A stretch of DNA of 6,620 bases from the NCBI GenBank assembly GCA_900771325.1, contig CAAGNN010000046.1, forward strand, positions 1-6,620. The letters are read 5' to 3'. Position 1 is the stretch's first letter, and each line of letters starts with the position of its first letter. This DNA comes from Kiritimatiellia bacterium (lineage in GTDB: Bacteria; Verrucomicrobiota; Kiritimatiellia; RFP12; DVOR01). Positions 3,465 through 6,620 of this stretch are shown here, piece after piece. The position numbers were made by a program, and so were the translations under genes. Under the pieces are notes generated by a model. That model made no database searches, had not been told where the DNA came from, and worked only from the letters and a program-made list of their open reading frames with translations.

Positions 3465-5813
3465 ATGGGTCTCCTTTCCAAATTGAAGTCCGCCCTTGGG
3501 CTTGGACAACCCGCGAAGCCTTCCGGCACTGGCCGGGGGCAGGATAAGCCCGCAGCCGGGCGCAATCGCAAGCCGCGCACCGGCGAGCAGGGTCAGCAGC
3601 CGCCGCGCCGCTCGCGCACCGCCCGCCCGGGCGATCGCCCCGAAGGGGCTGCCAAGGACTCCGCCGAGCGCCGGGAAAAGCCCGAGCAGGGCGAGCGCCG
3701 CAACCGTGGTGAGCGCTCCGAGCGGCCGGATCGTCCGCGCCGCGAGCGCCTCGATCGCGAGGGTCGTCCGCGCCGTGACCGGCATGACCGCGGGGACCGT
3801 CCCCGCCGCGAGCGCAGCGAGCGCCCACGTGGCGATCGCGAAGCGCGCAATACGCCTGCCGGCGCCAGCCGCCCCGGCGGTGCCTTCACCGCTGAGCAGC
3901 GCGAAGCCTTTGCGCAGGCTCACGCCGCGTGGGACCCGGCCAGCTATCAGGTGGCCGAGGCCGAGGGCAAGAAGCGTTTTGTGGACTTTGGGCTGCCGAG
4001 CGAAATCTTGCACGCGGTGGCCGACCTGGGCTTTGAGTATTGCACGCCCATCCAAGCGCAGTCGCTCGAGTTCTCCCTGGCCGGGAAGAATGTGGCCGGG
4101 CGCGCCCAGACGGGCACCGGCAAGACTGCGGCCTTCCTCATTGCCGTGCTCACGCGCTATCTGAACACCCCCGAGAAGCGCAACCTCCAGCCCGGCACCC
4201 CGCGCGCCCTCATCCTGGCCCCGACCCGCGAGCTGGTCATCCAGATTTGCAAGGATGCCGAGGCCTTGGGCAAGTATTGCGGGAACGTGCGCTCCCTCGC
4301 GGTCTACGGCGGAATGGATTACGACCGCCAGCGCCGCGAGCTTGAGGAGGCCCCGGTGGACCTGCTGGTCGCCACCCCCGGCCGCCTGAAGGACTATATG
4401 CGCAGTCGCATCGTAGACCTGCGCCAGGTCGACACGCTGGTGATTGACGAGGCCGACCGGATGCTCGACATGGGCTTCATCCCCGACGTCCGTGCCATCG
4501 TCAACCGTCTGCCCGACCGCGACCACCGCTGCACGATGCTCTATTCCGCCACCCTCAACGAGACGGTGATGAACCTCGCGGCTATGTGGATGCGCGACCC
4601 GGTGCGCGTCGAAATCGAGTCCGAAAGCCTCGCCACCGACACCGTCCGCCAGATCGTCTACATCGCCCGCAGCGAAGAGAAGTTTAAGCTCCTCTACAAC
4701 CACCTGGCTCACAACCCCGAGGCGCGGACCATCATCTTCTGCAACCGCAAGTTCTCCACCGAGCGTATCGCCGAGAACCTCCGTCGCCGCGGCATCCCCT
4801 GCGAAGTCCTCTCCGGCGATGTCAACCAGGTCAAGCGCCTGAAGATCCTCGAAGCCTTCCGCGCCGGCTCGGTCCGCACCGTGGTGGCCACCGATGTCGC
4901 CGGACGCGGCATCCACGTGGACGACATCGCCTTCGTCATTAACTACGACTTCCCCTACGAGCCCGAAGACTACGTCCACCGCATTGGCCGCACCGGCCGC
5001 GCCGGCCACACCGGCACCGCCATCTCCTTTGCCGACGAGGACGAGAGCTTCATCATCCCCGACATCGAGAAGTACATCAACGAGCCGCTCAAGTGCACGA
5101 TGCCCGAAGAGTGGATGTACGCCGAGCTCCCGCCGCCCGCCGCCCGTCAGCGCCGCGAGCGCTCCGAGCGCAAGCCGCGCCCCGAGCCCGCCCCCGAAGT
5201 GGCGCCGGCTCCCGAGGCTGAGGCTGCGACCGCCCTGGCAGTCGAGGCCCCTGCGCCGGCCCCCGAAGTGCCCGCGCCCGAGGCCCCCGCCCCGGTCGAA
5301 GCGCCGGCCCCGGAGGTCGAGGCTGCGCCGGCGGTTGAAGCGCCCGCGCCCGAGGTTGCCCCGGAAGCGCCTGCCGCCGAGGCCGCTCCCGAGCCCGCCC
5401 CGGCTGCCGAAGAGGCCAAGCCCGAAGTCGCCGAGGCCCCGGTTGAAGGCGAAAGCGCCAAGGCCGAGACCGAGCTTCGCCCCGAACGCGAGCCGCGTTT
5501 CAAGCCGCGCTCCCGCCACGACCGCGAACGCCGCAAGCGCCAGCGCGACCGCGAGGCCGCGGCCAAGCGCGCCGCCGGGATCGTCGAGGAGAAGCCCGCC
5601 GCCCGCCCCGAGCGTCCGTCGCGTGCCGATCAGCCGCGCAACGACCGCCCGCCGCGCCGCCCCAAGCCCGTGGCGCAGCACTGGGCCCGCACCCAGGCCG
5701 ACGGCCCGCGCGACGGCTCCGAGAGCCATCACGCCGCCCCCACCATCGCCCGGCCCATCTACGCCCCTGGCAAGCGCGGCCCAGTCACCGCTGAGTGGAC
5801 CCCTGGCCAATAA
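3465..5813 (+). CDS. DEAD-box ATP-dependent RNA helicase, RhlB-like, with long disordered ends
   Basis: The 782-residue protein contains a complete helicase core at about 171-555. Visible elements are the Q-motif region FVDFGLPSE...TPIQ (172-197), Walker A AQTGTGKT (214-221), PTREL (253-257), TPGR (304-307), DEAD (328-331), SAT (361-363), IIFCNRK (423-429), TDVAGRG (476-482) and HRIGRTGRAG (505-514). Core details such as SGDVNQVKRLKILEAF and the DIEKYI segment resemble RhlB, the helicase of the RNase E degradosome, more than RhlE. The start MGLLSKLKSALGLG would form an amphipathic helix. Residues 36-140 are rich in R, E, P and G; 572-668 is an acidic P/A/E stretch; 669-782 is basic again. GAGGAGG lies 10 bases before the ATG; I see no clear promoter in the short gap after rpsI. 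A role in mRNA decay, ribosome assembly or cold growth is inferred from family. Confidence 0.95.
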   Translation: MGLLSKLKSALGLGQPAKPSGTGRGQDKPAAGRNRKPRTGEQGQQPPRRSRTARPGDRPEGAAKDSAERREKPEQGERRNRGERSERPDRPRRERLDREGRPRRDRHDRGDRPRRERSERPRGDREARNTPAGASRPGGAFTAEQREAFAQAHAAWDPASYQVAEAEGKKRFVDFGLPSEILHAVADLGFEYCTPIQAQSLEFSLAGKNVAGRAQTGTGKTAAFLIAVLTRYLNTPEKRNLQPGTPRALILAPTRELVIQICKDAEALGKYCGNVRSLAVYGGMDYDRQRRELEEAPVDLLVATPGRLKDYMRSRIVDLRQVDTLVIDEADRMLDMGFIPDVRAIVNRLPDRDHRCTMLYSATLNETVMNLAAMWMRDPVRVEIESESLATDTVRQIVYIARSEEKFKLLYNHLAHNPEARTIIFCNRKFSTERIAENLRRRGIPCEVLSGDVNQVKRLKILEAFRAGSVRTVVATDVAGRGIHVDDIAFVINYDFPYEPEDYVHRIGRTGRAGHTGTAISFADEDESFIIPDIEKYINEPLKCTMPEEWMYAELPPPAARQRRERSERKPRPEPAPEVAPAPEAEAATALAVEAPAPAPEVPAPEAPAPVEAPAPEVEAAPAVEAPAPEVAPEAPAAEAAPEPAPAAEEAKPEVAEAPVEGESAKAETELRPEREPRFKPRSRHDRERRKRQRDREAAAKRAAGIVEEKPAARPERPSRADQPRNDRPPRRPKPVAQHWARTQADGPRDGSESHHAAPTIARPIYAPGKRGPVTAEWTPGQ

Positions 5814-5839
5814 CTTCCGGCACACGCCTTACTTAAACC

Positions 5840-5876
5840 GCGCGCGCAGTCTTTCCAGATTGCGCGCGCATTTTTT
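5840..5876 (+). terminator. Rho-independent terminator of the helicase gene
   Basis: A 13-bp stem with one G-T pair (5840-5852 with 5857-5869) closes a TTCC loop and is followed by ATTTTTTAA. The stem is mostly alternating GC. It begins 27 bases after the helicase stop and is one of the two strongest terminators in the window. Confidence 0.93.
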
Positions 5877-5884
5877 AACGCCTC

Positions 5885-6020
5885 GCCCCGGGTTGATTTT
5901 TCGATAGGCGATAGGCGATAGGCGAGAAAGCTGTCGCCGGGGTGGGAAGCCCGGCCAAAAGGCTACCACGCCCTCCGTCGCGGCACGCGCGCTAACCGCT
6001 AACGGCTAACCGCTAGCCGC
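5885..6020. repeat. Composite repeat, copy B: lone 22-bp-type unit, heptamers, core, heptamers
   Basis: A single GCCCCGGGTTG (5885-5895) precedes three GATAGGC heptamers (5903-5923). Positions 5902-5933 are the exact reverse complement of 861-892, and similarity to copy A continues with small changes to about 5956 (AAGCCCGGCC). The core CCCTCCGTCGCGGCACGCG (5971-5989) follows, then heptamers of another type (GCTAACC, GCTAACG, GCTAACC, GCTAGCC; 5991-6018). The two ends therefore carry different heptamers, unlike copy A. Confidence 0.75.
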
Positions 6021-6037
6021 TCCTCTTCCCCCGACCA

Positions 6038-6140
6038 GCCCCGGGTTGAAGGTGGACCAGCCCCGGGTTGAAGGTGGACCCGCCCCAGGTTCGACCCCCG
6101 ACCCGCCCCAGGTTGACCTCGGACCCGGGCGGTGCGCATT
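6038..6140. repeat. 22-bp repeat array 2
   Basis: Units start at 6038, 6060, 6082 and 6105, spaced 22, 22 and 23 bp, with constant GCCCCGGGTT (GCCCCAGGTT in the last two). The third unit shares its variable part GACCCCCGACCC with unit 5 of array 1, so the arrays are related. A final GACCCGGG at 6122 comes 17 bp after the previous unit, the same offset as the last element of array 1. The bases after it (CCCGGGCGGTGCGC) resemble an inverted unit. Confidence 0.78.
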
Positions 6141-6231
6141 GTGCCAAGGTTCTCGCCGACAGGCCTCCCGGGTAGTCTGGATAAGGGTTTGGGCCCCTTT
6201 TCACCCCCGCTTCAGCCGAGGTCTTGCGGAG
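6141..6231. other. Unassigned sequence between array 2 and the palindrome
   Basis: I see no gene, RNA or clear promoter in this short stretch. The only open frame crosses the 22-bp repeats in antisense and has no family resemblance. Confidence 0.4.
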
Positions 6232-6264
6232 CGTAAACCGTTCATTAGCAGTGAACGGTTTGCG
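6232..6264. other. Long perfect palindrome upstream of the small basic protein promoter
   Basis: A 13-bp stem (CGTAAACCGTTCA with TGAACGGTTTGCG, one G-T pair) surrounds the 7-base loop TTAGCAG. No T run follows, so an intrinsic terminator is unlikely. It ends 30 bp before the -35 element. It contains GTGAACG, the heptamer of repeat copy C, and may be a degraded relative of that family or a regulator site. Confidence 0.55.
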
Positions 6265-6294
6265 TTCACGGCGGCACGACGCGCTGCAAAAGGA

Positions 6295-6323
6295 TTGACT
6301 TTGGGTGTTTGCTTTGCTACTAT
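6295..6323 (+). promoter_or_regulatory. Promoter of the small basic protein-rpsU operon
   Basis: TTGACT (6295-6300) and TACTAT (6318-6323) are separated by 17 bp, a near-consensus sigma70 promoter and one of the two best in the window. The discriminator CGCGCGAC is GC-rich. The predicted start near 6330 gives a leader of roughly 50 bases. Confidence 0.88.
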
Positions 6324-6382
6324 CGCGCGACTTTCAACCAAGTGGGGTTTCGACCCCTCGACAGACCTTAAGGAGGTTCAAG

Positions 6383-6538
6383 ATGAGCCAACACAGAAGC
6401 CTCAAGGGCTCGGGCAAGATTACGAGCAAGCGCAACGTGCTCAAGCGCTTCGAGCGCATCAATCTGCTGATCAAGCGTGGTCAGTGGAAGGAGGGCGATC
6501 GCGGCCAGGGTCTGCGCAAGACGATGCCCGAAGCCTAA
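6383..6538 (+). CDS. Verrucomicrobial/chlamydial-type small basic protein
   Basis: This 51-residue protein has 14 lysines and arginines against 4 acidic residues. Its sequence (MSQHRSLKGSGKI, KRNVLKRFERI, LIKRGQWKEGDR, GLRKTMPE) matches what I remember of the family called 'small basic protein', found in Verrucomicrobia and Chlamydiae and unknown elsewhere as far as I recall. Its biochemical role is not established. A strong ribosome binding site, TAAGGAGGT (6369-6377), and a strong promoter suggest high expression. rpsU begins 38 bases after its stop and seems to share the transcript. Together with the high charge, this suggests an RNA- or ribosome-associated role, which is inference. The family call is the best taxonomic clue in the window. 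Confidence 0.88.
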   Translation: MSQHRSLKGSGKITSKRNVLKRFERINLLIKRGQWKEGDRGQGLRKTMPEA

Positions 6539-6576
6539 CTCGCAGGAAGATTTCCGGGAAAGGAGGTGAGCAAAGC

Positions 6577-6620
6577 ATGATCCAGGTTCGTTTGAAAAAG
6601 GGCGAATCGGTGGAGCGCGG
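6577..6620 (+). CDS. rpsU: 30S ribosomal protein S21, N-terminal fragment (runs off the right edge)
   Basis: Only MIQVRLKKGESVER is visible, followed by two bases of the next codon. This matches the start of bacterial S21 proteins (a short strand, then a basic helix), and AAAGGAGGTGA (6559-6569) is a near-perfect ribosome binding site 7 bases before the ATG. S21 is a small, highly basic protein of the 30S platform near the anti-Shine-Dalgarno region and helps mRNA selection. Its place behind the small basic protein gene supports the call. The fragment is short, so confidence rests on pattern and context. Confidence 0.85.
   Translation, partial: MIQVRLKKGESVER

Noticed and set aside
3390..5825. 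811-residue open frame on the minus strand, antisense to the helicase
   Set aside because: It mirrors the helicase gene almost exactly. High GC in third positions opens the opposite frame, its composition is Gly/Ala/Leu-rich without domains, and the plus-strand frame has a complete set of DEAD-box motifs.
4894..5907. 337-residue plus-strand frame inside the helicase gene
   Set aside because: It is a Pro/Ser/Arg-rich out-of-frame reading of the helicase C-terminus and has no domain.

Overview
The window reads as a chromosomal housekeeping segment of a GC-rich bacterium in the Verrucomicrobiota, probably Opitutae-like. The main clue is at the right end: a 51-residue, very basic protein of the 'small basic protein' family known from Verrucomicrobia and Chlamydiae, directly followed by the start of rpsU (S21). 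The low-complexity RNA helicase and the sequences of S20, L13 and S9 fit this. The assignment is inference from remembered family patterns; no search was run.

Layout. Three genes lie on the minus strand at the left: the N-terminal 255 residues of an OppB/YejB-type ABC permease (running off the left edge), rpsT (S20) with its own promoter and terminator, and a single-gene tRNA-Asn(GUU) unit with a strong promoter and a textbook terminator. After a noncoding stretch of almost 1 kb the plus strand carries rplM-rpsI (L13-S9) with a structured leader and a terminator. Next come a large RhlB-like DEAD-box helicase (782 aa) with its own terminator, another repeat-filled gap, a clear sigma70 promoter, the small basic protein gene and the beginning of rpsU.

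How it fits together. Almost everything serves translation: ribosomal proteins of both subunits, a tRNA, a likely RNA helicase for mRNA decay or ribosome assembly, and a small basic protein encoded beside S21. Four recognisable promoters (rpsT, tRNA-Asn, rplM, small basic protein) share near-consensus elements, G-rich spacers and GC-rich discriminators, as expected for growth-rate or stringent control.

What stands out is the intergenic DNA. Three gaps carry one modular repeat family. It has a 15-19 bp core (CCCTCCGTCGCGGCACGCG or its complement) flanked by 7-bp tandem repeats whose sequence differs between copies (GATAGGC, GTGAACG, GCTAACC types). Two copies are joined to arrays of 22-bp units built on GCCCCGGGTT. 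Both 22-bp arrays end with what looks like an inverted unit. One heptamer element (778-891) is a 114-bp structure with 22-bp inverted ends, resembling a miniature mobile element or REPIN. I found no phage, CRISPR or defence system. The repeats and the rplM leader are the parts most worth a second look.
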